The notes under the pieces were generated by a model that was given only the letters and a program-made list of their open reading frames with translations, did not search any database and had not been told where the DNA came from. From NCBI RefSeq assembly GCF_002906155.1, contig NZ_MUJK01000001.1, positions 1,054,001 through 1,118,000 of the forward strand: 64,000 nucleotides of DNA. The letters are read 5' to 3'. Below, in pieces: positions 56,769 through 64,000 of this stretch. The translations under genes were made by a program, and so were the position numbers. How positions within the stretch are numbered: the first letter of the stretch is position 1; every line of letters starts with the position of its first letter. The stretch comes from Pseudomonas laurylsulfativorans. Lineage in GTDB: Bacteria; Pseudomonadota; Gammaproteobacteria; Pseudomonadales; Pseudomonadaceae.

Positions 56769-57137
56769 TCAAACCTCGGCATCAAGCAGTTCGAACTTCA
56801 CCTGATCCGGATAGAACGCCAAATACCCGCGGATTTGCTCCACCGACACCTTGGGGTCCTCATAACTCCACACTGCGTTGGCGCTTTCATGCCCCGGCAC
56901 CTGCAAACTGAAATAACTGGCATCGCCCTTGTAGGGGCAATAACTAGTGTGGTCGGTGCGTGCATAATATTTTTCGTCGATATCCTCTCGCGGCACGTAG
57001 TACACCGGTGGGTAATTGGCCTCCAGCAATATCAGGGCCCGCGCCGAGGCGGCCACTTGAATACCGTGAAATTTCACCAGCAGGCAGCCAGGCTGCTCGG
57101 CGATAGTGATGACAGGACTAGGACCGGAGCTTTTCAT
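56769..57137 (-). CDS. DUF427 domain protein
   Basis: The product is 122 residues, a single DUF427 domain: a beta-rich protein with VYYVPREDIDEKYY, THTSYCPYKGDASYF-like DHTSYCPYKGDASYFSL, AVWSYEDP and IRGYLAFYPDQVKFE. The CPYKG segment is the family hallmark. Its biochemical function is not established. Single gene; between its start and topB lie 281 bp holding small inverted repeats such as GCTGCGCAGC but no further gene. Confidence 0.85.
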   Translation of the reverse strand: MKSSGPSPVITIAEQPGCLLVKFHGIQVAASARALILLEANYPPVYYVPREDIDEKYYARTDHTSYCPYKGDASYFSLQVPGHESANAVWSYEDPKVSVEQIRGYLAFYPDQVKFELLDAEV

Positions 57138-57418
57138 GGAAAACGTTCCTCATGACGGTGATGGACCTGCAAATCGATGATGATGTGGGGTGGCTTGCCC
57201 GCGATGGGCTGCGCAGCAGCCCCAAAACCTGAGACCACGATTCATCAGGTATAACCCAAGTTTCGCCCTCGTGATTGCTTCGCAGCCGAACGGAGCCAAG
57301 CCGGAGTATGCCCTCGGCACGACACACAAAACTGTACATCCATACAGATAAAGATTGCCCCATCGCCCATCAACCGCCATTCTGTGCAGCTCTGGCACAT
57401 TGATCGACGATGGTGGTT

Positions 57419-59371
57419 ATGCGGCTGTACCTTTGTGAAAAACCTTCCCAGGCCAAAGACATTGCGACAGTACTCGGCGCCAGGCGCCGGGGCGATGGCT
57501 GCTGGCTGGGAACAGACGTCACGGTGACCTGGTGCATCGGCCACCTGCTGGAAACCGCGCCACCGGATGCGTACGACGCACGCTACAAGCGCTGGGTGCT
57601 GGCCGACCTGCCGATCATTCCGGAAAAATGGAAAATGACCGTCAAGCCGCGCACTGCCAGCCAGTACAAGGCGGTCAAGCGCCTGCTCGGTGAAGCGTCC
57701 GAACTGATCATCGCCACGGACGCCGACCGCGAGGGCGAGATGATCGCCCGGGAACTGGTGGAGCATTGCCGATACCGCGGGCCGATCCGCCGGTTGTGGT
57801 TGTCGGCGCTGGACGATGCGTCAATCCGCAAGGCCCTCGCGGCACTCAAACCGGGCAACGAAACCTTCAGCCTCTATCACTCGGCCCTGGGTCGCTCCCG
57901 GGCGGACTGGCTGATCGGCATGAACATGAGTCGGCTGTTCACCTTGCTGGGGCGCCAGTCTGGCTATCAAGGCGTGTTACCGGTGGGCCGGGTGCAAACG
58001 CCGACCTTGCGCCTGGTGGTGGATCGCGATCGCAGCATTGCCGACTTTGTACCCGTTCCCTATTGGGCTATCGATGTGCAACTGCTGCACAACGGCACCG
58101 CGTTCACCGCGCAGTGGCGCGCGGCATCCGAGGTTTGTGACGATCAGGACCGCTGCCTGAATCAGGCGCTGGCACAACAAGCAGCTGAGGCCATGCGCGG
58201 CGCGACCAGTGCACGGGTGATCAAGCTACGTACCGAACGGATGCGCGAAGTGGCCCCGCTGCCGTTCGATCTGGGCACCCTGCAGGAGGTCTGCTCGAAG
58301 AAACTCGGCCTCGGCGCCCAGGAAACCCTCGACATTGCCCAGGCGCTGTACGAAACCTACAAGGTCATCACTTATCCGCGCAGCGATTGCGGCTATTTGC
58401 CCCTCAGCCAGCATAGCGAGGCGCCGGCCATTCTGGCGGCGTTGCGCCAGGCCGATCCGGCGTTGAACGTCTTGCACGACCACCTGGAGCCGCAACGCCG
58501 CTCACGGGCCTGGAACGATGCCAAGGTCAGTGCTCACCACGGCATCATCCCCACCGCCGCGGCGAAGAATCTCGACAAGCTGGCGGGCAAACAGCGCGCG
58601 GTTTATACCCTGATCCGCGCCCGATATCTGGCGCAGTTCCTGCCCAATCACGAATACGATCGCACCCAGGCCGATTTCGATTGCGCCGGCCAAGCCCTGC
58701 GCGCTGTCGGCAAGCAGATCATCGAACCGGGCTGGAAACGCGCCCTGCCCGAGGCACTTGCTCCGGCCAAGGGGCGCGAAGCTCCCGCACCGCAGACACT
58801 GCCCAACCTGGTCGAGGGCATCGAATGCGCAGTGGCGGGCGTGCAACTCAAGGACCTTTGGACGCAACCGCCGAAACCGTTCACCGAAGGCGATCTGATC
58901 AAGGCCATGAAGAACGTCGCCAAACTGGTGGAAGACCCGCTGCTCAAGCAAAAGCTCAAGGACACCACGGGCATCGGCACCGAAGCGACCCGCGCATCGA
59001 TCATCCAGGGCCTGCTCGACCGTGGTTATCTGGTCAAGAACGGCAAGGCCCTGGCCGCTACACCGGCTGCATTCAGCCTGATCGATGCCGTGCCACGGGC
59101 CATCGCCGATCCGGGCACCACGGCGATCTGGGAGCAGGCCCTGGACATGGTGCAAAGCGGGGAAATGAGCCTGGAAGAGTTCGTCACCAAACAGGCGGCG
59201 TGGATGAGCAAGCAGGTCAGTCGCTGTGCCGGGCTGAGCCTGTCCATCAGCGGTCCGCCGCCCACCGGCAGCGCCGCAGCCCCCTGGAAGAAAAAGCGCA
59301 AAGGTACTGCGCGCAAACCAGCGAGCGGCACCCGGCGCAAGGCAAAACCGGCAAGCAACGCTCAAACCTGA
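57419..59371 (+). CDS. topB: DNA topoisomerase III
   Basis: The product is 650 residues. The Toprim domain is at the N-terminus (LYLCEKPSQAKDIATVLGA, IATDADREGEMIARELVEH), and the catalytic tyrosine is in VITYPRSDCGYLP at about residue 320. The C-terminus is a basic tail (KKKRKGTARKPASGTRRKAK) that probably binds DNA. It relaxes and decatenates DNA, cutting one strand. The ATG at 57419 (MRLYLCEK) is the usual family start; an in-frame ATG lies three codons upstream. Confidence 0.95.
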   Translation: MRLYLCEKPSQAKDIATVLGARRRGDGCWLGTDVTVTWCIGHLLETAPPDAYDARYKRWVLADLPIIPEKWKMTVKPRTASQYKAVKRLLGEASELIIATDADREGEMIARELVEHCRYRGPIRRLWLSALDDASIRKALAALKPGNETFSLYHSALGRSRADWLIGMNMSRLFTLLGRQSGYQGVLPVGRVQTPTLRLVVDRDRSIADFVPVPYWAIDVQLLHNGTAFTAQWRAASEVCDDQDRCLNQALAQQAAEAMRGATSARVIKLRTERMREVAPLPFDLGTLQEVCSKKLGLGAQETLDIAQALYETYKVITYPRSDCGYLPLSQHSEAPAILAALRQADPALNVLHDHLEPQRRSRAWNDAKVSAHHGIIPTAAAKNLDKLAGKQRAVYTLIRARYLAQFLPNHEYDRTQADFDCAGQALRAVGKQIIEPGWKRALPEALAPAKGREAPAPQTLPNLVEGIECAVAGVQLKDLWTQPPKPFTEGDLIKAMKNVAKLVEDPLLKQKLKDTTGIGTEATRASIIQGLLDRGYLVKNGKALAATPAAFSLIDAVPRAIADPGTTAIWEQALDMVQSGEMSLEEFVTKQAAWMSKQVSRCAGLSLSISGPPPTGSAAAPWKKKRKGTARKPASGTRRKAKPASNAQT

Positions 59372-59379
59372 CACCGAAC

Positions 59380-59503
59380 CTTGTGGCGAGGGGGCTTGCC
59401 CCCGTTCGGTCGCGAAGCAGCCGTAAATCCTGACAGCTCGGTATGCCTGAAGGAATCAGGGGCCGCTTCGCAGCCCAACGGGGGCAAGCCCCCTCGCCAC
59501 AGA
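59380..59503. repeat. GTGGCGAGGGGGCTTGCC-family inverted repeat pair
   Basis: TTGTGGCGAGGGGGCTTGCC at the left and GGCAAGCCCCCTCGCCACA at the right are inverted. Between them lies a second inverted pair, TCGCGAAGCAGCC and GGGCCGCTTCGCAGCC. The same core occurs at 13903-13941. Confidence 0.8.
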
Positions 59504-59564
59504 TTACTTGTCGCCAACCATAATGAATGGTGTCCCCGTCCCGGCGTATCTGGAGCCAACCCTT

Positions 59565-60068
59565 ATGTCTTCGATTGAACTGCACGCCGCGCAACGCGAT
59601 GAGCTGGATACCATCGAGAACCTGATGCAGTTCTACACCTACGATTTCAGCGAATGGTTGCCGCTGAAACTGGGCGAATACGGTTTGTTCAACATCCTGC
59701 CCATGCCCGACTACTGGCGACACCCGGCCACCCGCCCCTTCCTGATCAAGGTCGACGCAGAACTGGCCGGCTTCGTGACGGTGGATAACCGGACACACCT
59801 ACCCGGTGCCGACTACAACATCGGCTATCTGTTTGTCAGCCGACGCTTTCGTGGCCAGGGTGTCGCGCGATTTGTCGTATCCACCCTCTTGAGCCGGTTC
59901 CCCGGTCAATGGCAGATTTTCCATATCGACGCGAACCAGCCGGCACGACTGTTCTGGGCCGCCGTGATGCCGGGGCTCGACATTGGCGGGCTCACCTTGC
60001 ACCAGCAGATGGTTGACCGTCATCCCTGCACGTTTTACCGCTTTGAGTGTCCGTCTTTCTCGTCCTGA
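59565..60068 (+). CDS. GNAT family N-acetyltransferase
   Basis: The product is 167 residues. The acetyl-CoA-binding region has the GNAT pattern (IGYLFVSRRFRGQGVARFVVSTLL, R/Q-x-x-G-x-G/A), preceded by FLIKVDAELAGFVTVDNR and followed by HIDANQPARLFWAAVMPG. The acceptor is unknown. GGAG lies about 9 nt before the ATG at 59565. Monocistronic. Confidence 0.87.
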   Translation: MSSIELHAAQRDELDTIENLMQFYTYDFSEWLPLKLGEYGLFNILPMPDYWRHPATRPFLIKVDAELAGFVTVDNRTHLPGADYNIGYLFVSRRFRGQGVARFVVSTLLSRFPGQWQIFHIDANQPARLFWAAVMPGLDIGGLTLHQQMVDRHPCTFYRFECPSFSS

Positions 60069-60122
60069 CCGACACGTCCTCGACTCCACGCCCTAATTCC
60101 CAACAGCTTTGTCCGACAATAT

Positions 60123-60146
60123 GTAGTGACTGAAAATATTCACTAC
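60123..60146. terminator. Stem-loop after the GNAT gene
   Basis: GTAGTGA and TCACTAC are perfect 7-bp arms with a 10-nt AT-rich loop and a following AAAA. It is a weak terminator candidate. The rest of the gap 60069-60591 holds no gene I can support. Confidence 0.35.
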
Positions 60147-60591
60147 AAAACCGTTGACGCCTCCGATTTGCCCTTGCATGATGCAGACGTCTCCCCGATC
60201 GGGAGTACAGGCAACACGTTTGAGCAAGCTCGTCTGACCGCCGAGCTGTTTTTCCCGGATACACGCTGCCCACAAGGCAGATTGAAGAAGCTGACCTGGC
60301 CTGAACGTCCAGTACAAGGGCGAGAAGTCTTGGCGAGCAATCCTCATGAAGCTTGTGGCCGACCCTGAAAACGTCGGCAGTGGCCTTAAGGTTTTCGCCG
60401 CTTCTCTTCGTTGTGACGCTATTGCGTAGCAGTTATTCAACACGACTACATGCAACAGACGCAGGACCCCGCCCGATAAGGCGGCCGAACGCTGACGTCC
60501 TGGTTTCGGTGCCAGGGATCAACTAACCGATGGGCTACCTGTATTAGCGAATCAACTTTGAAAGATCACCAATTGGTCAAGGGGCTTTATG

Positions 60592-60921
60592 ATGAATCTG
60601 AACAATCAACCAACTATCGATGAACTGGCTCGTATGTTCGCTGCAAAAAAAGACAGCCACGACAACCATATTCTCTGGATCAGCAAGTGTGGCCAGGTTC
60701 ATATCGACTGCCTGTCGCCGCATGCCCATGAAGCAGAGTTCGACCAGAACAACCAGAACCTGCTGGCCCGACTGAAGATGTACCGTCGCGGCCAGGGCTA
60801 TGTTGGCAAGAAAGCCGCAGCCGACAAGGACTTCATCGGTAACGTTCTGCAAACCCTGAAACAGGCCTGGGCCTCGATGCAGGATCAGAACGAAGTTCGG
60901 GTGATTGACCGGCTCTACTAA
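60592..60921 (+). CDS. Conserved hypothetical protein
   Basis: The product is 109 residues (MNLNNQPTIDELARMFAAKK...). It is soluble and mixed in charge, with HDNHILWISKCGQVHIDCLS and RLKMYRRGQGYVGKKAAADKDFI. I do not recognise a family, but the codon pattern, the clear ribosome site (AAGGGG) and a textbook terminator 20 bp downstream support a real gene. The adjacent ATG at 60589 is an equally possible start. Confidence 0.75.
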   Translation: MNLNNQPTIDELARMFAAKKDSHDNHILWISKCGQVHIDCLSPHAHEAEFDQNNQNLLARLKMYRRGQGYVGKKAAADKDFIGNVLQTLKQAWASMQDQNEVRVIDRLY

Positions 60922-60940
60922 TTATTATTGATAAACAAAG

Positions 60941-60970
60941 CCTGCTCCCAATAAGGAGCAGGTTTTTTTT
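60941..60970 (+). terminator. Rho-independent terminator
   Basis: CCTGCTCC and GGAGCAGG form an 8-bp stem with a 6-nt loop followed by eight Ts, just after the hypothetical gene at 60592. Confidence 0.92.
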
Positions 60971-60994
60971 GGTTCTTCACGCATTCCCGGGAAA

Positions 60995-61096
60995 CTGTAG
61001 GAGCCGGCTTGCCGGCGATGGACTCAAGTGCGCCGCGTTTATCCAGTTCATACGCGTTATCGTTAACGACCATCGCCGGCAAGCCGGCTCCTACAG
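60995..61096. repeat. Composite REP element (~102 bp)
   Basis: CTGTAGGAGCCGGCTTGCCG and GCCGGCAAGCCGGCTCCTAC face each other around a core ending GCGTTATCGTTAACGACCA. Together with 20 bp to its left it is almost the same as 36914-37015. Confidence 0.88.
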
Positions 61097-61109
61097 GGGT
61101 TTGTGGTGT

Positions 61110-61991
61110 TCAGGAAAAATCGGTTCCTGACACCAGCGCCACAAACGCCAGTGACGCCGCACTGTGATAGTTGTTCTTGCGCCGCAGCAACGCGGCCCCA
61201 CGTTCAGGCGCTGCGCCCTGCATGGAAAGTCTGCGCAATGCCCGATCCTGAGTGGCGATGGGTTCCGGCAGGATGGTGGCGATGGCGGAGTGCCGGATGA
61301 CTTCCAACAGCGTATTGACCGAATTCACTTCAATCGCCACCTTGGGCGTGATGTGCGCCTGCGCGAAATACTCATCGATACAGGTGCGGGTGATGTAGTC
61401 CGGGGTCAGCAGGGCAAACTCAAGCTCGGCCACCTCTTCGGCGGACAACGCCTCCTGACGCTCGTACAGCGGATGATCCCGCCCGACCATCAACCCCAGG
61501 GTCTCGGTAAAGGCCGGGATCGATTCGATGTCGGTGCTTCGTACCTGATCAAACGCAATCGCGATATCCAGCGAATCATCCGCCAGCCCGGCCTCGATCT
61601 CGTCCATCGACAGTTCGAAAATCTCCAGGTGGATGTTCGGGTAGCGCGCCACGTAGTCGCGCACCAGCGGCCCTACCAGATAGGCCATGAAGGTCGGCGT
61701 CATGGCCAGGCGCAAGCTGCCGCGGGACAAATCCTTCACGTCATGCAACGCACGCTTGCCCGCTTCCAGCTCCACCAGTACCCGCCGCGCGCATTCAATG
61801 TAGGCCTCGCCGGCATCGGTGGGTTTGACCGTGCGCGAGGTGCGGTCGAACAGGCTCACACCCAGGGTTTCCTCCAGTTGGCGGATCTGCTGCGACAAGG
61901 TCGGCTGGGACACGTGCAGCACTTCGGCGGCGCGGGTGAATCCACCGTGTTCGGCCACCGCCAGCAGGTAACGCAAATGTCGAAGCAACAT
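61110..61991 (-). CDS. cynR: LysR family regulator CynR
   Basis: The product is 293 residues. The LysR helix-turn-helix (LLRHLRYLLAVAEHGGFTRAAEVLHVSQPTLSQQIRQLEETLG) is followed by an effector domain whose start (RLAMTPTFMAYLVGPLVRDY) and ALLTPDYITRTCIDEYF segment resemble CynR. It is divergent from cynS with 123 bp between starts and should activate the cyn genes when cyanate is present. GGAG lies 7 nt before the ATG at 61991; the Met at 62003 has no site. Confidence 0.9.
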   Translation of the reverse strand: MLLRHLRYLLAVAEHGGFTRAAEVLHVSQPTLSQQIRQLEETLGVSLFDRTSRTVKPTDAGEAYIECARRVLVELEAGKRALHDVKDLSRGSLRLAMTPTFMAYLVGPLVRDYVARYPNIHLEIFELSMDEIEAGLADDSLDIAIAFDQVRSTDIESIPAFTETLGLMVGRDHPLYERQEALSAEEVAELEFALLTPDYITRTCIDEYFAQAHITPKVAIEVNSVNTLLEVIRHSAIATILPEPIATQDRALRRLSMQGAAPERGAALLRRKNNYHSAASLAFVALVSGTDFS

Positions 61992-62114
61992 GGGATTCTC
62001 CATCTATAGGCAGTGCTTATGGATCGCATTGTATATCGATCTTGGACGCTATGGATGGATCGGCAGAAGATGGCCCCACACCCAAGCAACACCACTGCTG
62101 ATAGGAGAATCACC

Positions 62115-62582
62115 ATGCAACAGTCCCATGCCTACAACGACCCAAGCCTGGCCCTGACCACTTCTGTCCTGGATGCCAAGGCGCGCAAAAACCTGTCGTG
62201 GCAGGACCTCGCCGACGGCACCGGTTTGAGCCTGGCCTACGTCACCGCCGCCCTGCTCGGCCAACACCCGCTGCCGGAAACTGCCGCCCAAGTCGTCGGC
62301 GACAAACTGGAGCTGGACGCCGACGCCGTGGCCCAACTGCAGATCATCCCGCTGCGCGGCAGCCTCTCGGGTGTGCCGACCGACCCGACCATCTACCGCT
62401 TCTACGAAATGATCCAGATCTATGGCACCACCCTCAAAGCCCTGGTTCATGAGCAGTTCGGCGACGGCATCATCAGCGCGATCAACTTCAAGCTCGACAT
62501 GAAGAAAGTCGAAGATCCGGAAGGCGGCTCCCGCGCCGTCATCACCCTCGACGGCAAGTTCCTGCCCCTGCGTCCTTTCTAA
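62115..62582 (+). CDS. cynS: Cyanate hydratase (cyanase)
   Basis: The product is 155 residues, one short of the E. coli enzyme. The N-terminal helix-turn-helix-like domain ([23 protein letters not shown]) and the C-terminal catalytic domain are complete. Catalytic residues are R95, E98 ([12 protein letters not shown]) and S121 ([12 protein letters not shown]). It converts cyanate and bicarbonate to ammonia and CO2. AGGAG precedes the ATG at 62115. It is followed by the carbonic anhydrase that returns CO2 to bicarbonate. Confidence 0.97.
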   Translation: MQQSHAYNDPSLALTTSVLDAKARKNLSWQDLADGTGLSLAYVTAALLGQHPLPETAAQVVGDKLELDADAVAQLQIIPLRGSLSGVPTDPTIYRFYEMIQIYGTTLKALVHEQFGDGIISAINFKLDMKKVEDPEGGSRAVITLDGKFLPLRPF

Positions 62583-62643
62583 GTTGATACCGGCCCGCAC
62601 ACCCCGTGCGGGCCGAACCTCGCTCATCCAAGAGGAAGTGATC

Positions 62644-63303
62644 ATGAAAGCGCTCATCGACGGTTTTTTGAAGTTCCAGAAAGAAGCCTTTCCGCAACGT
62701 ACCGACCTGTTCAAGCACCTGGCCACCACCCAACATCCGGGCACGCTGTTCATTACCTGCTCCGACAGCCGTGTAGTGCCGGAACTGCTGACCCAACAAG
62801 AACCCGGTGAACTGTTCGTGATCCGTAACGCCGGCAACATCGTGCCGTCCTACAGCCCACATCCGGGTGGCGTTTCGGCCACGGTCGAATACGCCGTCGC
62901 CGTGCTCGGTGTCACCGACATCGTGATCTGCGGCCATTCGGACTGTGGCGCCATGACGGCCGTGGCCAAGTGCACCTGCATGGATCACCTGCCCGCCGTC
63001 AGCGGCTGGCTGCAACACGCCGAGTCGGCGAAAGTGATCAACGAGGGGCGGCCACACGCCAGTGAAGCGGCCAAGGTCAGTTCGATGGTTCGGGAGAATG
63101 TCATCGCCCAACTGGCCAATATCCAGACACACCCAAGCGTGCGGCTGGCCCAGGAAAAAGGCCTGTTGAACCTACACGGCTGGGTGTACGACATCGAGAC
63201 CGGTTCGATCGACGCGCTGGATGCCGACAGCCGAAGCTTCGTGTCGCTGGTCGAGCATCCGGGCACATGTGCCGTATCGGCCAAAGCGATCAAAGCCGCT
63301 TGA
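62644..63303 (+). CDS. cynT: Beta-type carbonic anhydrase of the cyanate operon
   Basis: The product is 219 residues. Zinc ligands are C39 with D41/R43 ([10 protein letters not shown]) and H98/C101 (CGHSDCGAM). It replenishes bicarbonate consumed by cyanase and prevents CO2 loss. It lies 61 bp after cynS on the same strand; the order is cynS then carbonic anhydrase, whereas in E. coli it is cynT-cynS. AGAGGAAG precedes the ATG at 62644. Confidence 0.94.
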   Translation: MKALIDGFLKFQKEAFPQRTDLFKHLATTQHPGTLFITCSDSRVVPELLTQQEPGELFVIRNAGNIVPSYSPHPGGVSATVEYAVAVLGVTDIVICGHSDCGAMTAVAKCTCMDHLPAVSGWLQHAESAKVINEGRPHASEAAKVSSMVRENVIAQLANIQTHPSVRLAQEKGLLNLHGWVYDIETGSIDALDADSRSFVSLVEHPGTCAVSAKAIKAA

Positions 63304-63321
63304 TCAGCACCGCGGCCTGAT

Positions 63322-63351
63322 CGAAAAAGTGACCGCCCTTGCAGCGGTCAC
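63322..63351 (-). terminator. Rho-independent terminator of the ProA-like gene
   Basis: Read on the minus strand, GTGACCGC and GCGGTCAC form an 8-bp stem with a 7-nt loop followed by TTTTT. It lies 14 bp after the stop of the minus-strand gene at 63365 and also separates it from the convergent carbonic anhydrase gene. Confidence 0.85.
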
Positions 63352-63364
63352 GGCTCCGGCTCTC

Positions 63365-64000
63365 TCAGCGTTTGACGCCCAGATCGATCTGGGTCATGCG
63401 GCTACGGATCGTGAACACGCCATCACCCGAGAGAATCGCACTGCGCGCAAACAGGCGCCCGCTCTCCCAGTTCGAAAGCCCCAGTTCCGGCTTGTTCAGC
63501 GCGTACTGGCCGTCGACCCAGCGGGTAATGCCATTGCCGACAAAGGGCGCGTTGACGGCGTTGTAGAAACGCTCCTGAGCCTCGGCACCTTCACTGATCA
63601 ACGACACGGTAAATTGCGGGCTGTAGCGATTGAACAAGGCAATGGCGCCGTCCAGGTCGTCGACGATTTTCAGGCTGACTTCCGGGGTTTCTTCCCACTC
63701 CCACTCGCGGCCCAATTGGTCTTCCGGCAATGGTTCGGCCTGTGCCTCGGTCTGATAGCCTTCGGCGCGGTACACCTCGACCGATGCAGTCAGCCAGTCT
63801 TGCGGCAGGTGCGACCCGCTGCCTTCGACGATGTGCAGCTTGCAGCCCTGCCCCCGAGCGGTGCCGGCCTGCTTCAATGCGTCGAGGAACAGCGGCACCA
63901 GCTCAGCGGCGCGATCGCGGTGGATCAGGCAGACGTTCAGGGTGTTGCAGACCTTGCGGTCCAGGGAGTTGCGCACCACGGCGGCAAAGCGCCGGGCATC
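63365..64000 (-). CDS. Glutamate-5-semialdehyde dehydrogenase-like protein, C-terminal part (partial)
   Basis: This frame is open to the right edge; only the last 211 codons are visible. The segment SLDRKVCNTLNVCLIHRDRA resembles the catalytic cysteine region of ProA (C in VCN) and the ALDH fold continues to the C-terminus (WEWEETPEVSLKIVDDLDGAI, FTVSLISEGAEAQERFYNAV). The sequence is not that of the canonical ProA, in which this region reads RPGVCN, so it is probably a ProA-like paralogue of unknown substrate. The start lies outside the window. Confidence 0.7.
   Translation of the reverse strand, partial: DARRFAAVVRNSLDRKVCNTLNVCLIHRDRAAELVPLFLDALKQAGTARGQGCKLHIVEGSGSHLPQDWLTASVEVYRAEGYQTEAQAEPLPEDQLGREWEWEETPEVSLKIVDDLDGAIALFNRYSPQFTVSLISEGAEAQERFYNAVNAPFVGNGITRWVDGQYALNKPELGLSNWESGRLFARSAILSGDGVFTIRSRMTQIDLGVKR

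Noticed and set aside
60093..60455. Possible 120-codon minus-strand gene and an 80-codon plus-strand frame (60126-60368)
   Set aside because: Neither has a ribosome site or recognisable features. The region 60069-60591 is left as non-coding, with a small stem-loop at 60123.

Overview
The window is chromosomal DNA of a fluorescent-group Pseudomonas (P. fluorescens/P. putida-like). The evidence is GC-rich coding DNA, Pseudomonas-type operons (bkdR-bkdA1A2B-lpdV, the ped/exa-pqq alcohol oxidation cluster, pyrimidine reduction genes, OprD-family porin), a DUF1652 protein, and about twenty REP-type palindromes of the form GTAGGAGC..GCTTGC..GCGA between genes. No rRNA, tRNA, CRISPR array, phage or insertion sequence was recognised.

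Layout. 1-2158: the N-terminal part of a protein built of 109-residue repeats (minus strand, runs off the left edge), a small lipoprotein and a DUF1652 protein. 2340-12516: a PAS-PAS-PAS-LuxR regulator and a reductive pyrimidine/hydantoin catabolic cluster (carbamoyl-beta-alanine amidohydrolase and NCS1 permease on minus; dihydropyrimidinase, PreT and PreA on plus; RutR-like TetR regulator), with a dyad-rich 540-bp divergent control region. 12652-13878: copC-copD. 14087-21347: uronate oxidation (OprD-type porin, uronate dehydrogenase, SMP-30 lactonase, TRAP transporter, aldose-1-epimerase-like protein). 21323-39110: a quinoprotein alcohol oxidation island with hybrid kinase, ErcA, a complete pqqABCDE set, aldehyde dehydrogenase, a lanthanide-type alcohol dehydrogenase (PedH), three accessory periplasmic proteins, cytochrome c550, a calcium-type alcohol dehydrogenase (PedE), a pentapeptide protein and a LuxR response regulator. 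39214-47026: a persulfide-dioxygenase-like MBL protein, then branched-chain keto acid dehydrogenase genes with bkdR, and ilvE. 47289-60921: ordinary single genes (FKBP, diguanylate cyclase, KefB/C-like antiporter, AlkC, LysR/GMC/MFS, DUF427, topB, GNAT, hypothetical). 61110-63303: cyanate detoxification (cynR, cynS, carbonic anhydrase). 63365-64000: the C-terminal part of a ProA-like dehydrogenase.

The strongest unusual observation is at 38652-39110. Where P. putida KT2440 carries the sensor kinase gene pedS2 next to pedR2, this window has one short open frame that joins the first ~65 residues of an ArsR/BigR-type repressor to the last ~87 residues (N, G1 and G2 boxes of the HATPase) of a histidine kinase. 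It still overlaps the response regulator gene by ATGA. The simplest reading is a deletion that fused a sulfide-type repressor gene to the tail of the lanthanide-switch kinase, removing the sensor and phosphoacceptor regions and placing the response regulator behind a BigR-type promoter, while both PedE (Asp355/Ser357) and PedH (Asp323/Asp325) remain intact.

Other points of interest are composite ~102-bp REP elements with a conserved core, two near-identical REP copies 24 kb apart that share flanking sequence, REP-supplied stop codons, a shared TACCAA-type element ~100-120 bp upstream of pedH, pedF and pqqA, and candidate operators in the pyrimidine and uronate regions.
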